Source: Gadus chalcogrammus
Lineage: Eukaryota > Chordata > Actinopteri > Gadiformes > Gadidae
Direction: 5' to 3'
NCBI RefSeq assembly: GCF_026213295.1
Contig: NC_079428.1
Span: forward strand, 4,162,392 to 4,226,391
DNA: 64,000 nucleotides
The position numbers and the translations under genes were made by a program. Shown piece after piece: positions 20,853 through 31,113 of the stretch. The notes under the pieces are model-generated. The model saw only the letters and a list, made by a program, of their open reading frames with translations, made no database searches and was not told where the DNA came from. Position 1 is the stretch's first letter; each line of letters begins with the position of its first letter.

Positions 20853-21018
20853 AGGCCCAATCCCATTTCTACCCCTTAACCCTCCCCCTTGTTTTGAAGG
20901 GGTAAGGGGAAGGCGTAAGGGGTAGAAATGGTAAGGCCCAATCCCATTCCCCTTCCCCTTAGCACTTCAAAACAAGGGGTAAGGGGAAGGGGTAAGGGGT
21001 AGAAATGGGATTGGGCCT
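20853..21018. mobile_element. 166-bp palindromic MITE-like element
   Basis: The ends are complementary over about 26 bases: it starts AGGCCCAATCCCATTTCTAC and closes with the reverse complement. Each half also contains smaller inverted GGGGTAAGGGGAAGG/CCTTCCCCTTA blocks, so the element is a palindrome of palindromes. Flanking direct repeats AAATGTAATG lie at 20841-20850 and 21019-21028. No coding capacity; superfamily not assigned. Confidence 0.85.
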
Positions 21019-21326
21019 AAATGTAATGACTTCTCTGGCTGGTCTAATGGACTCCTCTCCATCCACCCCCCCCTCCTCCCAGCTGATCCTGCCGAGACCA
21101 TGAAGGTGTTCCCGGTGTACATGAACAGCCTGATGAGGACGGCCCCGCTGGTGGGCAGCACGGAGCTGTCCACGGACGACCGCGCCCACCAGCGGCTGGC
21201 CGTCATGGCCATGGGCGTGGAGGACACCCAGCTGCTGCTGTACCCCCGCCTCATCCCACTGGTGAGGGGGGGGGGGTTCACCGAGGGGCAGGGGCTGACT
21301 CTGACTCGGCTAGAAATGGTTTTGAA

Positions 21327-21387
21327 TGGAACTCAGTGGAACTGAGTGGAACTGAGTGGAACTCAGTGGAACTCAGTGGAACTCAGT
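21327..21387. repeat. decamer repeat (GTGGAACTSA)n
   Basis: About six tandem copies of TGGAACTCAG or TGGAACTGAG in an intron of the sec24d-like fragment. Confidence 0.93.
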
Positions 21388-22549
21388 AGATGATGGTTTT
21401 TCGATAAAATAGATTTCCGATCAATTGTAACGTTTCCGATCTTTCCGCAGCACAACATGGAGCTGGAGGGCGAGGCGGTGCCGTCGCCGCTGCGCTGCTC
21501 CGAGGACCGCCTGTCCGACGGCGGAGCCTTCCTGCTGGAGAACGGCCACGCCCTCTTCCTGTGGCTGGGCCAGGCCTGCCCCCCCGAGCTCATCCAGGGG
21601 CTCTTCAACCTGCCCTCGCTCGCTCACCTGCAGCCCAACACGGTCAGCAACGCACGCAGGCTCCCCTCACCCTCAAACTGACCACCTGTTTGGTGATCAG
21701 TCAATTCACCGCTGATCGGGTTCAGTGTACTTTGACGTTTAAGATGCCAGACTTTATAGATGGATATATCTTTTAATCGATAGTCTTTACATCTAATATA
21801 ACACAGTGATAAAAAAGAAAACACCATCTATCTATTATTTGTTACCATCTATCTACATTTCATCTTTTATTTTTGTTTTTTCAATTACAAATAGTTTGAG
21901 AAAGGATTCACCCATATGTTGTCGAAGCATTCCCTTGTTTCACAGAATGTTAAATAAGCTATTAACATTAAGCGAGGTCAATTCCATTCTTATCAGCGTA
22001 ATTGAACACTTACTGTAGCTGTTTATGGGTAAAGAAGCAACGGTGATGGACCGTACTAAACGCCCTATCCATTGTATGGGTCTGTAAAATGCTAATCAAA
22101 TCAAATGTATTTATTAAGTTCTATGTTTTATTTATGTTTTTGTCGTGCCTGTCTACGCTTCAAACTCGTGCAGATCGGTGGGTCGCAGAATTCGGTGTAA
22201 TCCCGGTGCACCGGGACACGGAGCTGTTCGCCTACGGTGGCTGTGGACCTGGGGTGAGTGCCTCGCACCTGACCCCCTAGATAGGTTAGATTGCACTCAC
22301 CAAGGAAAGCTTAGGAACACACATAGGTTACGGGTTGTCTACCCGGGTAATAACGAGCGCAGTAGGTCAGCTTCGTAACGTCCACGTCCCCAGAGTTGAT
22401 CACTGATAGCTCTAGCCACTGCGCCACCTTCAGTTAAAGTTTAAAATAGACTTGACAATTCACATAGCATTGTTCACTTGAAATTGATTATAATATCAGT
22501 TGTTCATATCAGACAGACAGTTATTCGCACTCATCCATTCACCCACATG

Positions 22550-22587
22550 GGTTCGATTCCGGCCTAGGGCTAGGCCGGAATCGAACC
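22550..22587. repeat. perfect 17-bp hairpin built from two tRNA B boxes
   Basis: GGTTCGATTCCGGCCTA at 22550-22566 is followed after four bases by its exact reverse complement at 22571-22587. The stem contains the tRNA B-box consensus on both strands. Confidence 0.95.
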
Positions 22588-23183
22588 TATGTCTCCAGAA
22601 CAGCTAGGTAACAGCTCTACCACCTGCGCCACAGAGGCACCAGCAAGGTACTGGTGAGAGGTTATAATTTACTTTACAGTTCACTTGAAATTGATCATTG
22701 TAATGTATTTTGATTCCAGGGAAAGTAATCTATGTGTGAGCTGAACCCACGAGGAGCACGTGTCATTGGTGGGACTTGAACCCAGGTCTGCAGTGCTTAT
22801 GAAGGTCAGTCCTTAAAGACGTCAGTAAACTCCACTAGACCACATACATCCTGCATTTGAGCGCACACGATGTTGATAAGAAAATCCTCCTGTCTCTGTA
22901 CATTCTAACTACCAGTAGCACTTCTGAGATTCACAGACTGTGTGTCTCGGTGGCGCAATGGAGCAAGACGCCGTCTGCTGTTGAAAAATTCAACCTTATC
23001 TGACGACCTGGGTTCGAGTCCTGGCTAAAATATTTGTGGTTTTTTTACACTTTTACCAAACAAGAGGTGCCTCTGTGGTGGCGCTGTTCCTATCTGTTCT
23101 GGGGACATGGGTTTGTTTCCTGCCATGGGCAGTTCGTGGGAACAACTGTCTAGTGAAGGGATCCATTCGCTCACACATTCATT

Positions 23184-23268
23184 TCGAATGACTGTCTGGG
23201 AGAATGGCTGTGAATGAGTGCACTCATTCACAGCCATCCTCTCTCCCAGACAGTCATTCATTCCGAAT
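23184..23268. repeat. near-perfect palindrome inside the tRNA-like array
   Basis: The arms meet without a loop at 23220/23221 (GAATGAGTG|CACTCATTC). They stay complementary out to about 23185 and 23265 except for small insertions in the right arm. A second weaker inverted repeat (AATTGATTATTGTGAATT against ATTCACAGTAATCAATT) follows at about 23278-23330. Confidence 0.9.
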
Positions 23269-24449
23269 CACTGTTTGTGCTAATTGATTATTGTGAATTA
23301 AGTCATTCACAGTAATCAATTCACACAGACAGTTATTCACACTCATCCATTCACCATACTTTCATTCCCACAAAACCTGCCATGGCAGGATTCAAACCCA
23401 TGTCCCCAGAACAGATAGGTAACAGCTCTATCACCTCCACCACAGAGACACTGGGTCAGACTTAATCAGAGTTCATAATTGACTTAACAATTCACAAGAA
23501 ATTGAATGTCAATAATATCATTCTTATTAGCATGCGGGGACTCGAACCTGTGTCTACAGAGCGTTAACCAACAGCCCTGACCACTGCACCACCAAGACGC
23601 TTACCAGAACATGTTTGGAGGTTATAATTGACTTTACCATTCACATGATAGAGAAATAAGATATATCCATTTAGGTACCTCTTGAACCCTGGTTCTGAGC
23701 GGGGAACCCAAACCTACATAGTGTCTGAAAGCTCAGCATTCTTATTAGCTGTGCGTGCGGGGACTTGAACCTGAGTCTACAGAGCGATAACCAACAGCCC
23801 TGACCGCTTCACCACCAAGACGCTAACCAGAGTATGTTTGGAGGTTATACTTGACTTTACATTAGACTAAACATTAGAGAGTATTAGTTGGACTTCAACC
23901 CCGGACTCAGGAGTGTCAGCCAACTGCTATCTCCACTTCCCCATGGAGGTTGGGATCATTCTGTGGTTGAAGGCTATATCAATCAGTTCAATAGAAATAT
24001 CATTACAGACTTTATAGACTTACTAGACTTACCCTTTAGATAATTAACATTCTTTAAACAGGAATTGTTCTGTCACGCCAGGGTGATGTTCTCCGGGGCT
24101 GCAGCTGGATACTATTGCAAACTGTTGGTTGTAAGTTATGTTTTATGGTCCAAACCGAACTTGCAATAAGACAAAGAAAAAACATTTTAGAAGTCAGTTA
24201 TGTGAACATAATGAAACAATGCACTAAATATGTGATAAAAGCGGATATTTATTGTTTTTGCTAAAGTACGCTTCCAGATCTCGATTCCCATCTGGTTTAT
24301 TTTCCACTGTCATTTTAATTCCCTTTGCTAGACTTGTTTTGTACTAAAATAAAAATAAAAAGTTGTGAAAATGATAAAAAAAAGTGCCTTCTTTGTAAGT
24401 CAATGCTTTTTTCGATTTACTTTACAGTGCACAAGGTGTTGGACATTCC

Positions 24450-24537
24450 TGGCCATATCTCTATAATATGTGAAGCACTTTGAGTCTGCCTTGTGTATGA
24501 AAGTGCTATATAAATAAAGTTGCCTTGCCTTGCCTAA
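24450..24537 (+). mobile_element. LINE (L2/CR1-type) 3' tail
   Basis: GAAGCACTTTGAGTCTGCC, then AAGTGCTATATAAATAAAG, then a TTGCC microsatellite tail: the characteristic 3' end of fish L2-type LINEs and their partner SINEs. No ORF upstream, so it is 5' truncated. Apart from this, 23950-25700 holds no gene. Confidence 0.75.
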
Positions 24538-24911
24538 TATATAATCAAACACCTAACAGTTTAGTTTTTCTACCTCACATTTGCAATGGTGTTTGACTAA
24601 AGATGAGCTGACGCAGATTATTGATCCAAATAACTTTCAAGGTAAAATTCTAATAGTTAAAAATTATGTTTTTTTAAATAATGCTACAGACAAAATCTAT
24701 ACACTGATCTTTTCTTCTTATTATTATTATAAAAATGTAAAAATATATTATATTATAACAATGTTAATTATTTTAATTTCATTGACAATAAAATGCATAC
24801 CTTGCATTTTTCTTTCTTAATTTGTAACCTCAAAACTGAGAATGAGGAAGGGCGCCAATCGAATTACATTTAATCAAATTATTTTTTCTCTTTGAGGGCG
24901 ACCAGTGGCCA

Positions 24912-24925
24912 CCAGCAGGGGGCGC
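24912..24925 (+). promoter_or_regulatory. candidate CTCF site
   Basis: CCAGCAGGGGGCGC matches the CTCF core consensus CCASYAGRKGGCRS at every position. It lies in gene-free DNA between the mark2/sec24d-like block and naa40, where an insulator would be plausible. Occupancy is unknown. Confidence 0.55.
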
Positions 24926-26482
24926 CACCTGGGTCAACCCCGGTATAGCATACCCCTGATCAGGCCCCGTTCCCCAACACGGTACAGCTTCAGTGATGTG
25001 CTCCACATACACACAAACATTCACAGCCTAACCATGCACGTATAATGCAATTATAATAACCTTAATGAACAAATAAAAAGTGTGTATTTTGGGGTGTCTC
25101 TAACACCACGTCCTTTTACACTTAGTTGTTATTTTTGCATAATTGGTTGAGAAACATCAAACTGAACCAGAAGTCTAAGTGACCAGTAGACCTAGCCCCG
25201 GAAGGTAAAAGCGAACAGAATATTTCGTAGAATCAAATAGTTCAATAGTTAGTTTAAAACTGCTTTAAGTTATCCCTGAAAGTCTTTTATAAATTAAATA
25301 GGAAACGCTGTGGAGCTTCGAATCTCTCCTTATTGCTAGAATAATAACGTTATGTTTTCCGCCATTCAACTTCTGTCAACACGTCCTCGTAAAAGCCTAT
25401 GGAAATATAAATAAAATAGTCAATAACTGGAGTTTGAGAATGTGAATAACTGCTGCATAAGACGGATGTTCAGCCGGAATAATTATTTTTTTGGTCATTT
25501 CTTTATTCTAAAAAAAACAAAATAACACAAGCAGTTCATGATTCCACAATATAAACACCTTCTCACATACGGTAACACCATTAAGTACATTCTGGAAGGA
25601 AGAAATCAACGACGTAACAAAGCAATCACTTCTCAAAAAAGCACAATCAAAAAAAGCGGGAAAGCCACGTTTAAAGCCACACTAACTCACGGGGAAGACG
25701 CGTCCAATGGGGACAAAATGGCCGCTGTGTCACCGGCAAAGTAGAAGAAGGGAGGAGGAGCTACTATCGGATACTTAAACCCACAAAACAAGGCTGGTGA
25801 AGCGGGCTGGGGGTTACGTCAACACGCTCAAACCAGCCGGCCGACGCGGCTCAGGGTGAAAGGAAAACTTTAACGACACGAACATGAACTTGGAAAGCTT
25901 ACGAAACAAAACAGGGCTTGAATTACCGTTCTAGTTTTTACAACCAAAGTGTAAAGGGAACTAAACGTGGTTCCAAAACAAAACATTGCCCGTTGTCGCG
26001 TGCCCAACGTGTGTTTGTCGAGACCTCCGGTGGGTCGGTCTCCCCGCCGGGGACGCCGGTTGTGTCTGCGCTGTCGTACCTGGGGTATAAATAGCAGCGG
26101 GCTGATGATATGCAGGGCCTTAGACGGCGGTGACAGCGGGCTCATCTCACGCTGGTGGGGGGGGGGGGGGGGGGGACAGTGACACACTAGCTATCGCTAA
26201 ACTAACCTAGGGTTCACCTGCTGAACCAGAGCGAAAGACCAAGGAGAGGGGGGATGGAGGAGGAAGTGGGGAGCAGGGGAGGTGCATTGTGGGAGTCTCG
26301 CTCCGGGGTCACAGCAGGAGCAGGTGGACCTCCAGCTGAGCTAGGGAGGAGGGGGAGGGGGAGGAGGAAGAGGGGGAGGAGGAGGGGGAGGGGGAGGGGG
26401 AGGAGGCCATGTTGGAACTCGCCATGTTCTAAGTACAAAAATAATAATACAGGGTCACCGCAGTGTGTGTGTGTGTGTGTGT

Positions 26483-26582
26483 NNNNNNNNNNNNNNNNNN
26501 NNNNNNNNNNNNNNNNNNNNNNNNNNNNNNNNNNNNNNNNNNNNNNNNNNNNNNNNNNNNNNNNNNNNNNNNNNNNNNNNNN
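26483..26582. other. assembly gap of exactly 100 N
   Basis: One hundred N characters, preceded by a (GT)n run at 26464-26482. A fixed-size placeholder, so the real length is unknown; the GT repeat probably stopped the assembly. Confidence 0.99.
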
Positions 26583-27190
26583 TCCACCTCCAGCTCCTCT
26601 CCGCCCGTTTTATCTTGCTCTGGTCTCTTTCTTCTTTCTCTCCCGCCTGCTCACATTTCACTCTTTTCTCACTCAGATTTTCACTTCCTCTCTTGCGTCT
26701 GTCGCCCGCATCCCCCCCTGCCCTGCACTCCTGTGCTCTTCTACATCGCTCCGTCCAAAGTCTCCCTCCTCTCCCCTCCTCCTCTCCTCTTCTGCGCCCT
26801 CTCCTCTCCACTCCCTCTCCCTTCCACCCCCTTCTTCCTCAACTCTTCTCTCTCTCCTCTCTCCTCCTCCTCTCCTCTTCTGTGCTCTCTCCTCTCCACT
26901 TCCTCCCTCTCCCTCCCCCTTCTCCCTCCACCCTTCTCTCCTCTCCTTTTCTCTCCTTCTCCTCTTTTCTCCCTTAGCCCCTCATTGCCTCTACTCCTCC
27001 TTCTCTTTCTCTCCTCTCCCTTTTCTCTCATTTCCTCCCCCTTCCTCCCCTTCCTCCCCCTTCCTCTCACATCCCCTCCTCCTTCTCCTCCCTCTGAAAT
27101 CGAATTCTGCCCAGCTCTCTCCATCCTATTCTCTTGCCTCCTCTCTCCTTGCCTCCTTTTCTCCTTGTCCTCTCTCTTCTTGGCCTGCAT
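26583..27190. repeat. CT-rich polypyrimidine tract
   Basis: About 600 bases dominated by C and T with CCTCCT and CTCTCC steps, directly after the gap. No coding evidence. Confidence 0.85.
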
Positions 27191-27541
27191 CTTCTTCCGT
27201 CTTGAGTTAATATAAAGGCTGCACTCGCCTTATGGTGAACTTGTTTATGAAAGTGTATGCATGTATGTTTTGATTGGATACAGGCATGCGTCTATCTGTC
27301 CGTCCGTCCGGCTTCCGTCTCTCATATCCCTCTGCTGTTGCAGTTTTGCTATGCACTCTCTCTCTCTTCCCACCAGGATATACTCTATCATTATTATCCT
27401 TGTTTCTCTTCTCCTCGCCGACATTATACCTTCACCTCTCTCTCTCTCTCTCTCTCTCGCTCTCTCTCTTGCTACCCTCCCCCTCTCTCACTAATTTCTT
27501 CACTCTTCCTTTCCTCTACCTCTGCCTTCCCCATGTACACT

Positions 27542-27778
<237 letters not shown>

Positions 27779-28251
27779 AACATGTGTCTCTTTACCAACA
27801 CTCAGACACATTTGGTTGTCATGGAAATTACCATTGTGTTGCTGGCATTTGGCATTTTGTAACCTACTAGTGAAAAACAATGGACCCTTTCACTGTGGGA
27901 ATGTATGTACTGTATGTATGTTTGCTATATGTGTGTGTGTGCGTGCACGCGTGTGTCTGCGTTAATGTGTTTTGTGTGTCACACAGATTGCAGATGAGAT
28001 GCATTAGATGACTGCAGTTCCAGAACAGAGCGGAGAAAAACCTGAACGCATTTTAAAAAGCGCTCAGGTCCTGGGGTTTGGTTCTCGCTTCACTGCTAGA
28101 GAGGGCGTTTGTGCACGTGTAGGCCTAGCACACTACCACGGAGGCCAATGCATCCCATGGTGTTTCCCTGCCACCCCGACCACGAAGGACATATTAATGT
28201 TGAGTGTGTTACTGTGGAGAAAACAGAGGAAATGCTCTCTGTCTCACAGTC

Positions 28252-28253
28252 TG

Positions 28254-28345
<92 letters not shown>
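28252..28345. repeat. (TC)n microsatellite
   Basis: TC repeats with two TG/TA interruptions; CT-rich DNA continues to about 28740, including (CTCC)n at 28617-28652. Confidence 0.95.
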
Positions 28346-28346
<1 letters not shown>

Positions 28347-28782
28347 GCTCTTACATCTCACACACTTGCTCTCTCGATCGTTCTCTCTCACTATTTCCCT
28401 CTCTCCCGCTCCATCTCTCGATCTCACTCTACCGCTCTATCACGATCCGCCCCTCCCCTCCTTCATCACAACCTCCCTCTCTCTCACTTTCTCTCCCTCC
28501 CTCTCTCGCTCACTCTCTTGGTCTCCCACTCTCTCAATCACCCATTCTGTTTCTCTCCCACTCGTTCACACAATCCCCTCTCTCTCTGTCTCTCCCACAT
28601 ACCATTCTGTCTAGATCTCCCTCCCTCCCTCCCTCCCTCCCTCCCTCCCTCCCCATCTCCCTCTCTTGTCTCTCTTCCTTCCGGTGGGTGCATCCCTTCT
28701 CTGTCTGGCCGGCCCCTCCCCTAGGCCGCCCTACCTCCTTGTTTAATCCTGTCCCTGTATCCTAAGGCCTGCAACAGATGCA

Positions 28783-28990
28783 TTCTGTCTGTCTGTCTGT
28801 CTATCCATCCATCATCCATCCATCCGTCTGTCTGTCTAGCTACCTGTCTGTCTATCTAAATGTCTGTCTGTAGCTACCTGTCTGTCTATCCAAACGTCTG
28901 TCTGCCTATAACCTGTCTGTCTATCTATATTTATATCTATATACAAATACATATATGTCAGTATGTCTGTCTACCTGCTATCCGCATGTC
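28783..28990. repeat. (CTGT)n/(CTAT)n tetranucleotide array
   Basis: Imperfect arrays of TCTGTCTG, ATCCATCC and TCTATCTA, with a repeated TAGCTACCTGTCTGTCTATC module of about 40 bases. Confidence 0.85.
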
Positions 28991-29099
28991 TATCTATCGG
29001 TCTCATATTCCATAATATCTCCCGACCTGAATAAGTCATTTATATTTGTTAAAAAGAACAACGTACATACTTCCAGAAGAAACGGACTATGTGAGCTTG

Positions 29100-29215
<116 letters not shown>

Positions 29216-30271
29216 TGAGAGAGTTATGGCTTGGGAGAGGGGGGAGGGGATCATAATCAGGAGGCCTTCTTGCAGACACAGAATAATTTAGAGTTTATAG
29301 TCTAAAGGTCTACATACAAAACCAAAACAAGTAAATCATGGATCAATAACGTTGTAACATCTTCAAAGACCAACAACAATAATAAAAAAAAAATTCATAA
29401 ACGTTTTGAAGGACTTTTGGTTTATTCTTTTTTTTACTCGATAGAAACTCCATGGCCTCCGCGCACCCCGAAAATGAATTGTCTCCCGACGGCCGCGTGA
29501 CAGATTACCCAGAGACAAAGAGGACTGGGCGGGGCTTACCAACGGGGCCATCTGCGTGCTCGGGAGGGCTGTGTGAGTGTGCCTGCGTGCACGTGTGCGT
29601 GCGCGTGAAAAGACCTCAATACCTCATTTTTTATTTAAACCAAGGAAAAGTGAGAAGGCCTCGCGCGTAATAATTAACATAAAATCCTCGTTAAGAGACT
29701 TCTCCATAAATGCCACGATCTGTTACAGAATATAACCTTGATGATCATTCATGGTATGTGACTTTTAAGCGATAAGGCGACACAAACATTTTACTCGGTT
29801 CAAGATGTAAAATGGGTAGAGCCAATCCATTCAATATTTGACCTATCGAATCATAATCACGTAATCTGGCCAGTGTAGATGTAGACTTGTCACTGGGCAC
29901 GTTTCGGAACGAACATCTGTAAATCAATCACTCTATATTACCCTCTAGTGGACGTGTTGCAGAATTATTACGACAGGAACTGCATTAGAAAATGGGCCTT
30001 CCGGCTGGCAATGTTTTATAATGTTTACCGCACGGGCGACTTATAAGTACCTAAAACAAACCAAGTATATTATTTGACGATAACGAATATATATCTTCCC
30101 CCAACCTTTGAGCAATCAAAACGTATCTATTGTCAACACAGATTGCTCATCTGTGTTTAAAAATCAGTGTCAAAAATCTGTGATACCTTAACGTGATTGT
30201 TTAAATCTGTCTATTAATGTGACCAACTTTTCTATGTGGTTACCAACTATTCAATGAAAGAAATATACGCA

Positions 30272-30386
<115 letters not shown>

Positions 30387-30577
30387 AATCCCTAGAGACC
30401 ATATACTTAACTGTTAAGAATAATAGAGTATTAAAAGAATTGTAAAGAGATGATCGACCGTCCCACAGATCAATATTCTGCCGTTTTATTGACCCCTCTT
30501 GATGGTCTCTTTGTGCCTGTCGTCATTTCCCCAAGAAGGAAATGCTATTCGCGCTTTAACTATGTGATAGTTCATAA

Positions 30578-30740
30578 GATCCAAGGGTCCGAACGTACAG
30601 TGGGCGGTCCCTCTCTCCGGTATTGACTAATCACAAATCCTAAAGCACAGTAGGCGGCACCACTTGGCCTAGCAAACCCTTCGATGATTGGTCAGTAAAC
30701 ACCGGGGGGACGGCCTACTGTACGTTCGGACCCTTGGATC
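30578..30740. mobile_element. 163-bp foldback element upstream of naa40
   Basis: The left end GATCCAAGGGTCCGAACG and its reverse complement at the right end (to 30740) form arms of about 25 bases. Complementarity continues more loosely inward (CCGGTATTGAC against a right-arm GTCAGTAAACACCGG). An ACAGTRGGCGG motif occurs three times. No clear target-site duplication. It ends about 370 bases before the naa40 start and contains CCAAT-type ATTGG, so it may be a domesticated promoter element or a MITE. Confidence 0.75.
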
Positions 30741-31113
30741 CTGATAACTACCTTTAACTATTTGCAAGAGACGGAGAAGAGAGGGAGGGAGGAAGGAGGA
30801 GAGAGAGGAAGAAAGGGCAGCGGACCCGCAATTTCAACCGTGTACTCTTGGCGCCAATCCGGCGTAAAGAAAAATAAAACGACATACTTTTCGATGTTGA
30901 TGTGTCCATTTAATCTCCGCCTAGTCATTCAGTGATCATTTCCCCCCCATCGGCGCTCGCTAGCCCGCTAGCCTCCTTAGCACACTTATCATTGTTATAA
31001 TCTCCACTTCGGTACTAATCATTCAGCGAGCAGCCACAGTAAGCAAAATAGCTCTCGGTGCTGCCAGGTGTGCGTTCTTCTTCACGGTGGTCGGAGAGGA
31101 GAAACACTTCGTG

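Larger units (their letters stand above)
18052..21642 (+). pseudogene. sec24d: sec24d-like gene fragment, five exons, frame-broken
   Basis: SEC24 proteins are cargo adaptors of the COPII coat. Exon-like segments: 18052-18181 ([22 protein letters not shown]), 18636-18778 ([27 protein letters not shown]), 20163-20281 ([27 protein letters not shown]), 21083-21261 (MKVFPVYMN) and 21451-21642 (FLLENGHALFLWLG, CPPELIQGLFN). Splice sites are retained, so this is not a retrocopy. Lesions: the first segment lacks about 19 nt after VDCDQA and shifts frame; the second has one extra G at the acceptor; the fourth lacks one base after LILP, placing a TGA in frame. Exons before FRATDF and after HLQPNT are not seen within reach. 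SEC24D is favoured over SEC24C by NFFAK and the ILVNQTAHM sequence. Either an unprocessed duplicated pseudogene, or a real gene damaged by assembly errors; the coding parts are still very well preserved. Confidence 0.8.
22370..23950. repeat. array of tRNA-like modules, mostly minus strand
   Basis: At least eight segments carry tRNA-like A and B boxes: minus-strand about 22370-22432, 22575-22641, 22766-22848, 23384-23452, 23535-23601, 23758-23823 and 23890-23945; plus-strand about 22943-23030 and 23066-23137. Examples: A box TGGCGCAGGTGG with B box GGTTCGATTCC (22575-22641); A TGGTCTAGTGG with B GGTTCAAGTCC (22766-22848); A TGGCGCAATGG with B GGTTCGAGTCC (22943-23030). Several modules are followed on the + strand by a shared spacer of the form GTTATAATTGACTTTAC with CACTTGAAATTG, giving a unit of roughly 210 bases. 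Acceptor stems are imperfect, so these are best called tRNA-derived repeats, although promoter boxes remain and Pol III transcription is possible. Confidence 0.75.

Noticed and set aside
22943..23030. A functional tRNA gene
   Set aside because: A and B boxes are good, but the acceptor arm does not pair and the central region does not give a clean anticodon arm.
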